Positions 6,355 to 14,139 are shown, numbered from the stretch's first letter. The stretch: DNA of 34,521 nucleotides from Minisyncoccota bacterium (GCA_028711065.1 JAQTSY010000004.1:1-34521), one strand, 5' to 3'. Numbers and translations are program-made. The notes: a model not told the origin generated them from the sequence alone.

Positions 6355-6882
6355 ATGACAGTAATTAAACACAAAGAACAGAGAGTCGGTATTTTTATAG
6401 ATACGCAGAACCTCTACCACAGCGCGAAAAATCTGTATCACGCTCGGGTCAATTTCGGACAGATCATTAAAGACGGGCTTGCGGGCCGGGCGCTCATCCG
6501 AGCGGTCGCCTACGTCATCACCACGGAAAGCGGTGAGGAAAAGCCCTTTTTCGAAGCGCTTGAGAAAGTCGGCATCGAAACAAAAACAAAAAATCTCCAG
6601 ATTTTCGCTGGGGGAAGCAAGAAAGCAGACTGGGACGTCGGACTTGCGGTGGATGCTATCAAAGCAGCGCCGAAACTCGACACAGTTATCATTGTTTCCG
6701 GAGACGGGGACTTTGTACCGCTCATCGAATACTTAAAGGTAAACGAAGGATGCCAAGTAGAAGTGATGGCCTTCGGGAAATCGACTTCACAGAAACTTGT
6801 GGAAGCGTCGGACGACTTTATCGACCTTTGCGAGAATCCTAAAAAATATCTCTTGAGCCAAGGTGGCCCAAGACGAGGATAA
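6355..6882 (+). CDS. NYN domain (LabA/DUF88-type) putative ribonuclease
   Basis: The 175-residue protein is a single NYN domain of the PIN-like nuclease fold. The acidic active-site set is visible: D16 in GIFIDTQNL, D93/D95 and D101 in ADWDVGLAVDA, and D118/D120 in VSGDGDFVPL. Bacterial LabA-like proteins are thought to cut RNA, though few are characterised. It sits between rpsO and pnp, which fits RNA metabolism. No Shine-Dalgarno precedes the ATG; the 80 bp upstream are AT-rich with several -10-like hexamers that I cannot rank. The gene ends three bases before a terminator. Confidence 0.88.
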   Translation: MTVIKHKEQRVGIFIDTQNLYHSAKNLYHARVNFGQIIKDGLAGRALIRAVAYVITTESGEEKPFFEALEKVGIETKTKNLQIFAGGSKKADWDVGLAVDAIKAAPKLDTVIIVSGDGDFVPLIEYLKVNEGCQVEVMAFGKSTSQKLVEASDDFIDLCENPKKYLLSQGGPRRG

Positions 6883-6883
6883 G

Positions 6884-6914
6884 AAAATCCCCTGGCGACT
6901 TGCCGGGGGATTTT
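6884..6914. terminator. Intrinsic terminator between convergent genes
   Basis: The stem AAAATCCCCTGGC pairs with GCCGGGGGATTTT around a GACTT loop, with one wobble. It lies between the NYN gene and the minus-strand orphan gene and may serve both. Confidence 0.8.
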
Positions 6915-6935
6915 GCTGCATAATTTTGTCTCGAA

Positions 6936-7352
6936 CTAAGCAAACATGAACTTTGTGTGCGGCCAATCTCTTAGCGAGAGTGTGCCGAAGAATCTTACTG
7001 TTCTACCCTCGCGCAAAAAGACGTGGGTGCAGTAATATTCATCCTTGAACGGACCGATGGCTTTCGGGAAGAGTACGATCCTACCGGGATTTATGAACTC
7101 TCCGTGGCGAGTGAAGTTCGCCACGTCGCGCGCAATAAAACCAAGCAGTGGATTTTTTTTCGTATCCAATCCCAGGACAGTGTCCATACTGCAACAGCGC
7201 ACCCGGACCAATCTTTTCAGTATCGCCAATCCAGTACCAGGATGGACGATAAGACGTTCCCAGTATTTATCGAATGCCAGAGGAAGCGCTGGAGCAAGAT
7301 CAATGCTCAAAGCGACCGCGGCTTCATCGTCCGTCACTGTGACAGTTTGCAT
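6936..7352 (-). CDS. Orphan protein of unknown function with own promoter and Shine-Dalgarno
   Basis: I do not recognise this 138-residue protein. It is soluble, mixed alpha/beta in composition, with two adjacent Cys and several Arg-rich strands; no signal peptide or membrane segment is seen. Two plus-strand ORFs of similar length overlap it, but this frame is preferred. A near-consensus promoter (TCGACA, 17 bp, TATAAT) points into it. It has a leader of about 58 nt and a clear AAAAGGAG Shine-Dalgarno about six bases before the ATG. That translation signal is almost unique in the window, which hints at a different origin or special expression needs. It is inserted between the NYN gene and pnp on the opposite strand. 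Confidence 0.65.
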   Translation of the reverse strand: MQTVTVTDDEAAVALSIDLAPALPLAFDKYWERLIVHPGTGLAILKRLVRVRCCSMDTVLGLDTKKNPLLGFIARDVANFTRHGEFINPGRIVLFPKAIGPFKDEYYCTHVFLREGRTVRFFGTLSLRDWPHTKFMFA

Positions 7353-7358
7353 GAAATG

Positions 7359-7366
7359 CTCCTTTT
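7359..7366 (-). promoter_or_regulatory. Shine-Dalgarno of the orphan gene
   Basis: AAAAGGAG followed by six bases (CATTTC) and ATG at 7352. It decides the start and strand of this gene. Nearly every other gene here lacks such a site. Confidence 0.7.
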
Positions 7367-7416
7367 CAAAGTTCGAGCAAAGTTGGTGTACAAACGACGA
7401 GAGGTTCTAAAAACTA

Positions 7417-7445
7417 ATTATACTTCGTAAAAAATTGAGTGTCGA
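7417..7445 (-). promoter_or_regulatory. Strong sigma-70-type promoter of the orphan gene
   Basis: On the minus strand TCGACA (7440-7445) is separated by 17 bp from TATAAT (7417-7422). This is the best -35/-10 pair I found in the window. The predicted start near 7410 gives a leader of about 58 nt. Confidence 0.7.
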
Positions 7446-7483
7446 CCGGCTAACAGGGGATAACGTGCATTTTATAAGCATTT

Positions 7484-7492
7484 TGCTACACT
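7484..7492 (+). promoter_or_regulatory. Possible pnp promoter (extended -10)
   Basis: TGCTACACT is an extended -10 element without a clear -35. It would give a leader of roughly 90 nt that contains the 7529-7559 hairpin. Confidence 0.4.
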
Positions 7493-7528
7493 AACTCTAT
7501 TATCCAATAAGTATGGTCTTCAGATAGG

Positions 7529-7559
7529 TAGATTTCAGGGCCGAGCCCATGGAAATCTA
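7529..7559 (+). promoter_or_regulatory. Hairpin in the pnp leader
   Basis: TAGATTTC pairs with GAAATCTA, and inside it GGGC pairs with GCCC around CGA, with a 1x3 internal bulge. In E. coli PNPase controls its own mRNA through a leader hairpin cut by RNase III. A similar role here is an inference from position. Confidence 0.55.
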
Positions 7560-7589
7560 AAATCTGGGGATCATCTACACGTTTTCTAT

Positions 7590-9722
7590 ATGAAGAAAAA
7601 AGAATACTCGATTGAGATTGGGGGCAAACTCATCACTGCCCAGTTTACCGACCTCGCCGACCAGACAAACGGTTCGGCCATCGTGCGATGCGGTAATACT
7701 GTCGTCCTCGCGACAGCAGTGATGTCGGAACATGAAAAAGACGGAGACTGGTTTCCGCTCACCGTGGATTACGAAGAACGATTTTACGCTTCCGGAAAAA
7801 TTCTCGGAAGCCGATTTATGCGCCGAGAAGGAAGACCGACCGATGAAGCGATTCTTTCGGGAAGAATTGTTGACCGAACCATCCGCCCGCTTTTCAATCA
7901 GGCAATCCGCAATGAAGTGCAGGTGGTGATTACCATTCTCTCTATTGATACCGAAGACCCGGATGTACTTGCAGTGCTCGCTTCTTCGCTCGCGCTCGGC
8001 ACTTCAAATATTCCTTGGGCTGGACCAGTCAGTGCGATTCGAGTTGGGAAAAAGCTCGGGGCGAATGAATTTTTGATAAATCCAAATTACGAAAATCGAA
8101 ACGCAAATGACTTCGAGCTTGACCTTCTTGCTTGCGGAAAAGATGGCAATATCAACATGATCGAAGTGGGAGGAAAAGAAATCGAAAACGAAGTAATCGC
8201 TTCCGGACTTGAAAAATGCTCTGAAGAAATCGAGAAACTTCAGGCATTCCAAACAAAAATCATTTCAGAAATTGGCAAACCAAAAAAAGAAATTACACTT
8301 CCTGTCCTTTCTGAAGCAATGAAAGCTCTGTACGAAGAAACTGTTTCGAGCAAACTCGAGAAAGCGGTTTTCAGTGGAGCGGGACACGAACACATTCACG
8401 CTCTTAAAAAAGAATGGAAAAATAATCTCGAAGCAAAATTTGGAAAAGACGAAAAATTCGGTCTTGCCTTCGAACATTTTGAAAACAAGATCAACGACCT
8501 CCTTCACAAAGAAGCGATTGAAAAAGAACGACGGCCTGATGGACGAAAGATGGATGAGGTGCGACCGCTGTATGTGCAAGCTGGAGGAATTTCGCCGATC
8601 ATTCACGGAACGGGAATCTTTTACCGAGGAGGAACGCACGTTCTTTCCGCTCTTACTCTTGGAGGGCCAGGAGATTCGCAAATCCTCGACGGGATGGAAA
8701 TAGAAGGCCAGAAACGATTTATGCACCACTACAATTTCCCTCCATTTTCTTCAGGAGAAACAGGACGAATGGGCGGAACAAATCGACGAATGATTGGACA
8801 CGGGGCACTTGCAGAAAAAGCGCTTCTTGCTGTCATTCCAGCAAAAGAAGTTTTTCCTTATACAATCCGAATTGTATCTGAATCATTGGCATCAAACGGC
8901 TCGACATCAATGGCATCGACTTGTGCTTCCACTATCGCTCTCATGGATGCAGGAGTGCCGATTAGCGCGCCGGTTGCCGGCATCGCATCTGGGCTTATGC
9001 TCTCTGCTGTAAAGAGCGGCGGGAAAACAGAATACAAATACAAAGTACTCACAGATATCCAAGGCCCGGAAGACCATCACGGAGATATGGATTTTAAAGT
9101 TGCTGGAACAAAAAAAGGGATCACTGCGATTCAAATGGATGTGAAAGTTGACGGAGTTCCGATATTTATTTTGAAAGAAGCGCTTGAGAAAGCTAAAAAT
9201 GCTAGGCACTTTATTCTTGATGCAATGACAAAAGAGATTGCTGCTCCGCGAGCGGAAATTTCTCCCAACGCTCCGAAAATTATCATCATTAAGATCAAAC
9301 AGGATCAGATTGGGAGTGTCATCGGTCCTGGAGGAAAGATGATAAAAGAAATTAAGGAAAAAACGGGAGTAGAAATTGATATTGAAGACGACGGATCTGT
9401 GTTTATCACTGGATCTTCAGAGGGGGCGAAAATGGCGGCACAAATTATTTCTGATATGACTCGGGAGTTTAAGAGGGGAGAAAGATTCGAAGGTGTTGTG
9501 ACGAAGGTAGTGGAATTCGGAGCGTTCGTACGATTTGCCGGGCAGACAGAAGGGCTTGTGCACGTTTCTGAAATTGCACCGTTTCGGATTGATATTGTGG
9601 GAAACTATCTGAAGGAGGGAGACAAGATTCCAGTTATCTTGAAAGACATCGACGAGAAGGGAAGAATCAAGCTTTCGCTCAAGGACGCTGATCCGACTTT
9701 CATAAAGCCGAAGATAAGATAA
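7590..9722 (+). CDS. pnp: Polyribonucleotide nucleotidyltransferase (PNPase)
   Basis: The 710-residue protein has the full PNPase layout: two RNase PH domains joined by an all-helical segment, a KH domain (about residues 563-620, with IGSVIGPGGKMIKEI) and an S1 domain (about 630-700, with GVVTKVVEFGAFV). The second RNase PH domain shows GGTHVLSALTLG and the FPPFSSGETGRMGG segment. PNPase degrades RNA from the 3' end using phosphate and acts as a trimer. Its leader is long and structured, unlike most genes here, and lacks a Shine-Dalgarno. A branched RNA structure follows the stop codon. Confidence 0.98.
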   Translation: MKKKEYSIEIGGKLITAQFTDLADQTNGSAIVRCGNTVVLATAVMSEHEKDGDWFPLTVDYEERFYASGKILGSRFMRREGRPTDEAILSGRIVDRTIRPLFNQAIRNEVQVVITILSIDTEDPDVLAVLASSLALGTSNIPWAGPVSAIRVGKKLGANEFLINPNYENRNANDFELDLLACGKDGNINMIEVGGKEIENEVIASGLEKCSEEIEKLQAFQTKIISEIGKPKKEITLPVLSEAMKALYEETVSSKLEKAVFSGAGHEHIHALKKEWKNNLEAKFGKDEKFGLAFEHFENKINDLLHKEAIEKERRPDGRKMDEVRPLYVQAGGISPIIHGTGIFYRGGTHVLSALTLGGPGDSQILDGMEIEGQKRFMHHYNFPPFSSGETGRMGGTNRRMIGHGALAEKALLAVIPAKEVFPYTIRIVSESLASNGSTSMASTCASTIALMDAGVPISAPVAGIASGLMLSAVKSGGKTEYKYKVLTDIQGPEDHHGDMDFKVAGTKKGITAIQMDVKVDGVPIFILKEALEKAKNARHFILDAMTKEIAAPRAEISPNAPKIIIIKIKQDQIGSVIGPGGKMIKEIKEKTGVEIDIEDDGSVFITGSSEGAKMAAQIISDMTREFKRGERFEGVVTKVVEFGAFVRFAGQTEGLVHVSEIAPFRIDIVGNYLKEGDKIPVILKDIDEKGRIKLSLKDADPTFIKPKIR

Positions 9723-9729
9723 AGAGAGA

Positions 9730-9807
9730 AAAAGGCACTGAGTAGGATCGCCCCTCAGTGGACATTGGTGCGATATGATTTTGCTAAATCATACTCGGCG
9801 CCTTTTT
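9730..9807 (+). ncRNA. Branched, pseudoknot-capable RNA structure after pnp
   Basis: An outer stem AAAAAGGC/GCCTTTTT (9730-9737 with 9800-9807) encloses two hairpins. One is ACTGAG/CTCAGT (9738-9743 with 9755-9760, 11-nt loop); the other is TATGATTT/AAATCATA (9775-9782 with 9786-9793). The first loop holds ATCGC (9748-9752), which can pair with GCGAT (9771-9775) as a pseudoknot competing for one base of the second hairpin. The T-run at the end suits termination of pnp transcription. A plain terminator would not need the inner structure. It matches no RNA family I can name. Confidence 0.5.
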
Positions 9808-9835
9808 GCACATTCATATTTACTATTTCACGCGG

Positions 9836-9841
9836 TATACT
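9836..9841 (+). promoter_or_regulatory. -10 box TATACT of the 9849 gene
   Basis: TATACT is followed by seven bases (ATAGACC) and the ATG at 9849, so the mRNA should be leaderless. No convincing -35 is seen. Confidence 0.55.
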
Positions 9842-9848
9842 ATAGACC

Positions 9849-10784
9849 ATGGAAAATCCTGTTCCTCCCAATACTCCTCCCGAACAAACACCCGTAAATC
9901 CTCCCGTGAAAACTGGCGTGTCCGCGCTTCGCACCTACCAGGATGATATTGCTGGCGCAGTGAACAAAGAAAAAGCCTCGATGATCACGATTGCACTCGC
10001 TGAAGCAAAAAAGCGGGAACAAAACGTCACTATCGCGAAAGAATCTTCTTTTTCAGGAAGAAACGTATGGATCACTGTCGTAAGCATTATTCTTGTTTTT
10101 CTCGCCGTAGGCATCGTCCTTTTCTTTCATTTTGAACAGAAACCGGTTCCAATTGCAGAAACTCGTATCGCTGAAAATCCAATTCTTATCGCAGACTCAG
10201 AAAAAATAATTCCCGTACAGAACCTTTCAAAACAGACGATCCTCTCTGCACTCACGACGGAAAGACAAGCGGATAGCGGAGAAATTGGATCCGTAGAGAA
10301 TGTACGACTTCAGACAGGAGATACTCTGAAGAGAAATGTCACCGCGGGTGAATTTTTATCTTCACTTTCTCCCACCATTCCCGCCAATCTCTTGCGGGCA
10401 ATGAGTCCTACCTATGTGTTTGGCATACATGTATTCAAGCGGAATGAACCATTCATTATTCTCAAAGTTGATTCCTACCAAAATGCATTCGCCGGAATGC
10501 TCAACTGGGAACAAACTCTTTTTAAAGAAGTTGGTCCTCTCTTTCTTGATGAGGCGCCAAAAGCAAGCGATTTTGCTCCTGGGGGGAAATATGGCAATGG
10601 AACATGGAGCGATGCCATTATTGGGAACAGCGACTCGAGAGCTGTGGAAGATAAGGAGACAGGTAAATATGTTTTCTTATATTCCTTTCTCGACAAAAAT
10701 ACTATTCTGATAACCACAAACGAAGATACGGTGAAGGAAGTTGCAAATCGTATCCGAGCGCGCGAACTTATCAAAAATAATTAA
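9849..10784 (+). CDS. Single-pass membrane protein of unknown function
   Basis: The 311-residue protein has a Pro-rich N-terminal 25 residues, then a soluble stretch with SALRTYQDDIAGAVNKEKASM and a following AEAKKREQ segment. One membrane span (about 72-94) and an external domain of some 215 residues complete it. I recall the RTYxxDI...KAS...AEAxKR pattern from uncharacterised membrane proteins in Parcubacteria, but no function is known to me. Its TATACT box seven bases before the ATG gives a leaderless start. Pro-rich ends and the single span suggest a cell-envelope role. Confidence 0.8.
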   Translation: MENPVPPNTPPEQTPVNPPVKTGVSALRTYQDDIAGAVNKEKASMITIALAEAKKREQNVTIAKESSFSGRNVWITVVSIILVFLAVGIVLFFHFEQKPVPIAETRIAENPILIADSEKIIPVQNLSKQTILSALTTERQADSGEIGSVENVRLQTGDTLKRNVTAGEFLSSLSPTIPANLLRAMSPTYVFGIHVFKRNEPFIILKVDSYQNAFAGMLNWEQTLFKEVGPLFLDEAPKASDFAPGGKYGNGTWSDAIIGNSDSRAVEDKETGKYVFLYSFLDKNTILITTNEDTVKEVANRIRARELIKNN

Positions 10785-10814
10785 TTGTCTTTCTCAAAAG
10801 TAATTTGCTATCAT
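10785..10814 (+). promoter_or_regulatory. Promoter of the TraR/DksA gene
   Basis: TTGTCT (10785-10790), an 18-bp spacer and TATCAT (10809-10814), then seven bases before the ATG at 10822. The mRNA should be leaderless. Confidence 0.6.
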
Positions 10815-10821
10815 TTTATCC

Positions 10822-11181
10822 ATGACAGAAACAACAGAGTACAAAAAAGCCCTCGAAAAAGAACTTTCTCTTCTTGAATCAGAGCTGAAAACTGTTGGGC
10901 GGAAAAATCCAGATAACCCGAAAGATTGGCAGCCCACTCCAACAGACCTCAACACTCTCCAATCAGACGAGAACGAAGTCGCTGATAGTATTGAAACATT
11001 CGAAGAAAATACAGCAATCTTGAAAGATCTTGAGATCAGATATAACGAAGTGAAATCGGCTCTTCAAAGGATAGCTCAGGGCACTTTCGGCAAATGCAGT
11101 GTTTGCAAACTGCCAATAGAAGCAAAAAAACTTGAAGCAAATCCGGCTGCGACAACCTGCATAAAGCACGTAAACTCATAA
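10822..11181 (+). CDS. TraR/DksA-family zinc-finger protein
   Basis: The 119-residue protein has a long helical N-terminal part and the family's C-terminal motif: EIRYNEVKSALQRIAQGTFGKC, then KCSVCKLPI and a second zinc half-site CIKH. The last ligand is His where most family members have Cys, giving a Cys3-His site that can still bind zinc. DksA-like proteins enter the RNA polymerase secondary channel and adjust promoter activity; shorter members are often of unknown function. Whether this one keeps the acidic coiled-coil tip is unclear. It is followed after four bases by the YifB gene, so the two share a transcript. Confidence 0.87.
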   Translation: MTETTEYKKALEKELSLLESELKTVGRKNPDNPKDWQPTPTDLNTLQSDENEVADSIETFEENTAILKDLEIRYNEVKSALQRIAQGTFGKCSVCKLPIEAKKLEANPAATTCIKHVNS

Positions 11182-11185
11182 CTCC

Positions 11186-12751
11186 ATGAGTTTCGCCAAG
11201 GTCTACAGCGCTCAAACAACTCTCCTCGACGCGCAGATCATCACAATTGAAGTGGATCTCTCGAAAGGGCTCCACTCTTTTTCTATTGTAGGCCTCCCCG
11301 ACAAAGGAATTGAAGAATCCCGCGATCGAGTGGGAGCGGCGATAAAAAATTCTGGTTTCAAATCTCCGAAAAATAAAAACCAGAAAGTGGTGGTCTCGCT
11401 CGCGCCAGCAGATGTAAAGAAAGAGGGTCCGCTTTTCGATCTCCCTATTGCACTTGCATATCTCTTGGCCTCGGGAGATATTTCATTTAATCCAGCCAAG
11501 AAAATTTTCCTTGGGGAACTTTCCCTGGACGGCGAACTCCGGAGTGTAAAAGGAATTCTGCCTCTCGCGCAGAAAGCAAAACAAAAAGGATTCGAAGAAA
11601 TATATGTTCCTTCAGAAAATGCTCGGGAAGCGGCGCTCATTGAAGGCATTCGAGTATTTGGAGCAAAAAATTTAAAAGAAATTATCGGACATGTTCAGGA
11701 AGGAAAAAATAAAAACCGAGAGGATTCGGTCATCGAAATCCGGAAAATTCCAGAGACTCCTAAAACAGAACTTCTTCATAAAATTCCAAAAGATTTCAAC
11801 GATTTCGCCGACATCAAAGGCCAAGAAGGAGCAAAAAGAGGCCTCGAGATCGCTGCAGCGGGAAGACACAACATCGCCATGTGGGGACCGCCAGGAACTG
11901 GGAAAACAATGCTCGCGGAGGCTCTCATTCATATTTTACCGCCTCTTTCGTTTGAAGAAGCTCTCGAAACCACAGCAATCCATTCTGTTGCAGGAGCACT
12001 TCGTGGTGACCTCGTTACCAATCCTCCCTTCCGCTCTCCGCATCACACTTCATCCTATGTCTCGCTCATCGGCGGTGGCGTAACTCCTAAGCCAGGAGAA
12101 GCAACGCTTGCACACCGAGGAGTGCTTTTCTTAGATGAATTCCCGGAATTCGATAGACGAGTGATTAATTCCTTGCGACAACCGCTTGAAGAAAGAGAAA
12201 TTTCCATCTCCCGCGCAAAAGGTTCCGCCACATTCCCGGCAAATTTTATCTTGATCGCCGCAATGAATCCATGCCCCTGCGGAAATTGGGGAGTGAAAGG
12301 AAAAGAATGCGTTTGCTCGCCAATCACAATTTCCAGATACCAAAGAAAAATCGGGGGGCCTGTGATGGACAGGATTGATATGTGGGTTGAAGTTTCAAAA
12401 GTAGATTACGGGAAACTTGGAAGCGAGCGGGAAGAAAAAAGCGAAACGGAAAGTATTAAAAAACGAGTGGAAAGAGCACGAGAAATTCAGAAAAAGCGAT
12501 TTGAAAAGATAGGACGCGCTGGAAGCACTAACAGCGAGATAAAAGCCAGAGATTTGGCAAAAATAATTGTCCTCGAGCAAAAAGTGAAAGACCTTCTGAA
12601 TGCTTCAGCTCAAAAACTCGACCTGTCAGCAAGAGGGTATCACCGAGTATTGAAACTCTCGCGCACCATCGCCGACCTCGATGAGAGTGAACATGTCAAA
12701 GAAAAACATATTCTTGAGGCTCTTCAGTATCGGCCGAAGAGACTCGCGTAA
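11186..12751 (+). CDS. comM: YifB/ComM family Mg-chelatase-like AAA+ ATPase
   Basis: The 521-residue protein has the three-part family layout: an N-terminal Lon-protease-like S5-fold domain (about 1-170), a AAA+ Mg-chelatase core with Walker A GPPGTGKT (234-241) and Walker B GVLFLDE (about 312-318), and a C-terminal lid. A CPCGN...CVC cluster in the core is typical of the family. ComM of Vibrio and Acinetobacter is a helicase that promotes branch migration during natural transformation. That role fits a bacterium with DNA-uptake-like surface machinery, but is an inference. No Shine-Dalgarno precedes the ATG, four bases after the TraR-like stop. A strong terminator overlaps its stop codon. Confidence 0.95.
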   Translation: MSFAKVYSAQTTLLDAQIITIEVDLSKGLHSFSIVGLPDKGIEESRDRVGAAIKNSGFKSPKNKNQKVVVSLAPADVKKEGPLFDLPIALAYLLASGDISFNPAKKIFLGELSLDGELRSVKGILPLAQKAKQKGFEEIYVPSENAREAALIEGIRVFGAKNLKEIIGHVQEGKNKNREDSVIEIRKIPETPKTELLHKIPKDFNDFADIKGQEGAKRGLEIAAAGRHNIAMWGPPGTGKTMLAEALIHILPPLSFEEALETTAIHSVAGALRGDLVTNPPFRSPHHTSSYVSLIGGGVTPKPGEATLAHRGVLFLDEFPEFDRRVINSLRQPLEEREISISRAKGSATFPANFILIAAMNPCPCGNWGVKGKECVCSPITISRYQRKIGGPVMDRIDMWVEVSKVDYGKLGSEREEKSETESIKKRVERAREIQKKRFEKIGRAGSTNSEIKARDLAKIIVLEQKVKDLLNASAQKLDLSARGYHRVLKLSRTIADLDESEHVKEKHILEALQYRPKRLA

Positions 12752-12783
12752 AAAACTGCCCTTAGAGGGGCAGTTTTTTACGC
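12746..12783. terminator. Bidirectional intrinsic terminator
   Basis: A perfect 16-bp stem (GCGTAAAAAACTGCCC with its complement) closes a short TTAGAG loop. With A- and T-tracts on both sides it can serve both the YifB gene and the convergent LysM-M23 gene, and it includes the YifB stop codon. Confidence 0.9.
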
Positions 12784-12792
12784 TCTTGTGTA

Positions 12793-13923
12793 TCAATCGT
12801 CTTGCTCTGGGTTGTAACCCCCGCGAACTTCATAATGGAGGTGCGGTCCGGTTGTCTTGCCGGTAAGCCCGGTCAAAGCAATTTCTTGTCCTTGTTCGAC
12901 ATGCTGTCCAACTGTTACAAGATTCTTACTCAAATGACCATACAGCGTTTCAGTACCGTTTGAATGTTTAATAGCAACATATTGCCCGTAGCCTCCATTC
13001 CATCCGTACGTTTTACTGATGATCACTGTGCCAGCTGCTGTAGCGTGCACCGGAGTACCGACCGGCGTTCCTAGATCGACTGCGTTAAACCCATGAAGTC
13101 CTTGAGTCTTATGCCAACTGTCGAGAGGGTGAATATAATAGCCAGCAAACTTCGGCCCGCTGTAGCCTTTGACCAATCCTGAACTGCCGTCTGCTTTAAA
13201 GCCTCCCCTTGTTTTTGAAGATGCTTTCGGCGGAACAGGAGTAGCTATTTCTCCATCAGGAATAATAATATCGCTGCCTATGGTAAGTGTGCCATCTTGA
13301 GGCAGGTCATTGAACTGGATGATCTCGGTTTCATCTCCATTGAACTTTTTTGCGATAGTTTGAAGAGTATCTCCTTCCTTTACCGTGTAAGTGACTCCGG
13401 ACACAGGCAATATAACGAGGGTATCTCCAGTCGTTATTTTCCCGCCTTTAATATCGTTTGCCCAAACAATGGTATTTACTGACACGTCGAACATCTTAGC
13501 AATTGCAGGTAAAGTATCGCCGTCGCGCACTACGTAGGTACTTATTTGATCAGACTCCGACCCGTCAATATCGGCAATACTTCCTGAAGGACCAGTTTCT
13601 GGGAGAAGAGAATCGGCCACAATAGTGATATCACTACTGCTTCCAAGGCCTGCAGACTGAAGAAGAGGCATATTTTGGGAGTTTACAGGGGTATCTGGAC
13701 TCTGTGCTTCCGTATCCGTGCCAAAAACACTTGATAAAGCTGACAAAAAGCTCGCTTTTGCCTCATTAGGGGAGGCTATAATGACACAAATGCAAACAGA
13801 AATGGGGATAAAAATGCCCAAAAAGACTGAACGTATGACCTGATTCTTTAGTTTTCGAGCGAGAAAAGAAAAAAGAGAATCTGGATGTGTGTTTCTTTGC
13901 TTCAAATAGTTTCTTTTACCCAC
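12793..13923 (-). CDS. LysM-M23 peptidoglycan endopeptidase
   Basis: The 376-residue protein has a basic N-terminus, a membrane span (about 31-50) acting as anchor or signal, and a linker. Two LysM domains follow (YVVRDGDTLPAIAKMFDV and YTVKEGDTLQTIAKKF), then a C-terminal M23 domain. The zinc site is visible as HGFNAVD, YGHLS and the HLH of GPHLHYEV. LysM binds glycan strands; M23 enzymes cut peptide cross-links, here outside the membrane in wall remodelling or division. The start is uncertain: the track's GTG directly follows a CTTTCC-TTCG-GGAAAG hairpin, and no better start is seen upstream of the membrane span. A terminator shared with YifB lies at its end. Confidence 0.94.
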   Translation of the reverse strand: MGKRNYLKQRNTHPDSLFSFLARKLKNQVIRSVFLGIFIPISVCICVIIASPNEAKASFLSALSSVFGTDTEAQSPDTPVNSQNMPLLQSAGLGSSSDITIVADSLLPETGPSGSIADIDGSESDQISTYVVRDGDTLPAIAKMFDVSVNTIVWANDIKGGKITTGDTLVILPVSGVTYTVKEGDTLQTIAKKFNGDETEIIQFNDLPQDGTLTIGSDIIIPDGEIATPVPPKASSKTRGGFKADGSSGLVKGYSGPKFAGYYIHPLDSWHKTQGLHGFNAVDLGTPVGTPVHATAAGTVIISKTYGWNGGYGQYVAIKHSNGTETLYGHLSKNLVTVGQHVEQGQEIALTGLTGKTTGPHLHYEVRGGYNPEQDD

Positions 13924-14139
13924 TTTCCCGAAGGAAAGCTGTGCATATTCTTTACAGAAAATGGCTCTGTGAAGCCATAGAACAGCGAATCACTCATTTA
14001 TGCACCTCCCAAGTATACTAAGTAGGAAGTTCGGGTCAATACCATCTGTGGATAGACATTACATGAGAAAAGTGGTGCAAAAAATTGGCAAAAATACGAA
14101 TTTTTTCGAAGAATTTCACGCGCGTGATATAGTGTCGGG
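13924..14139. other. Intergenic region between divergent LysM-M23 and helicase genes
   Basis: It should hold both promoters. The helicase extended -10 is at 14125-14133. Two small hairpins lie near the peptidase start: CTTTCC/GGAAAG at 13923-13938 and ATGGCT/AGCCAT near 13961-13978. A TGTGGATAG at 14047-14055 differs by one base from a DnaA box. No gene is seen. Confidence 0.6.
14125..14133 (+). promoter_or_regulatory. Extended -10 of the helicase gene
   Basis: TGATATAGT is a full extended -10 element followed by six bases (GTCGGG) and ATG 14140. The mRNA should be leaderless. Confidence 0.6.

Noticed and set aside
6124-6441. Minus-strand ORF of 105 codons over the rpsO end
   Set aside because: It is a shadow of rpsO and its terminator. 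The short coding-like piece MLKDEIDRLIETGV near 6315 is not supported further.
7023-7430. Plus-strand ORFs of 135 and 121 codons (7023-7430 and 7045-7410)
   Set aside because: The promoter and Shine-Dalgarno in this interval both belong to the minus-strand ORF 6936-7352, and the plus-strand products look less protein-like.
14047-14055. TGTGGATAG, one base from a DnaA box
   Set aside because: It is isolated, with no neighbouring boxes or AT-rich stretch comparable to the left region. It could still be a DnaA-regulated promoter site.
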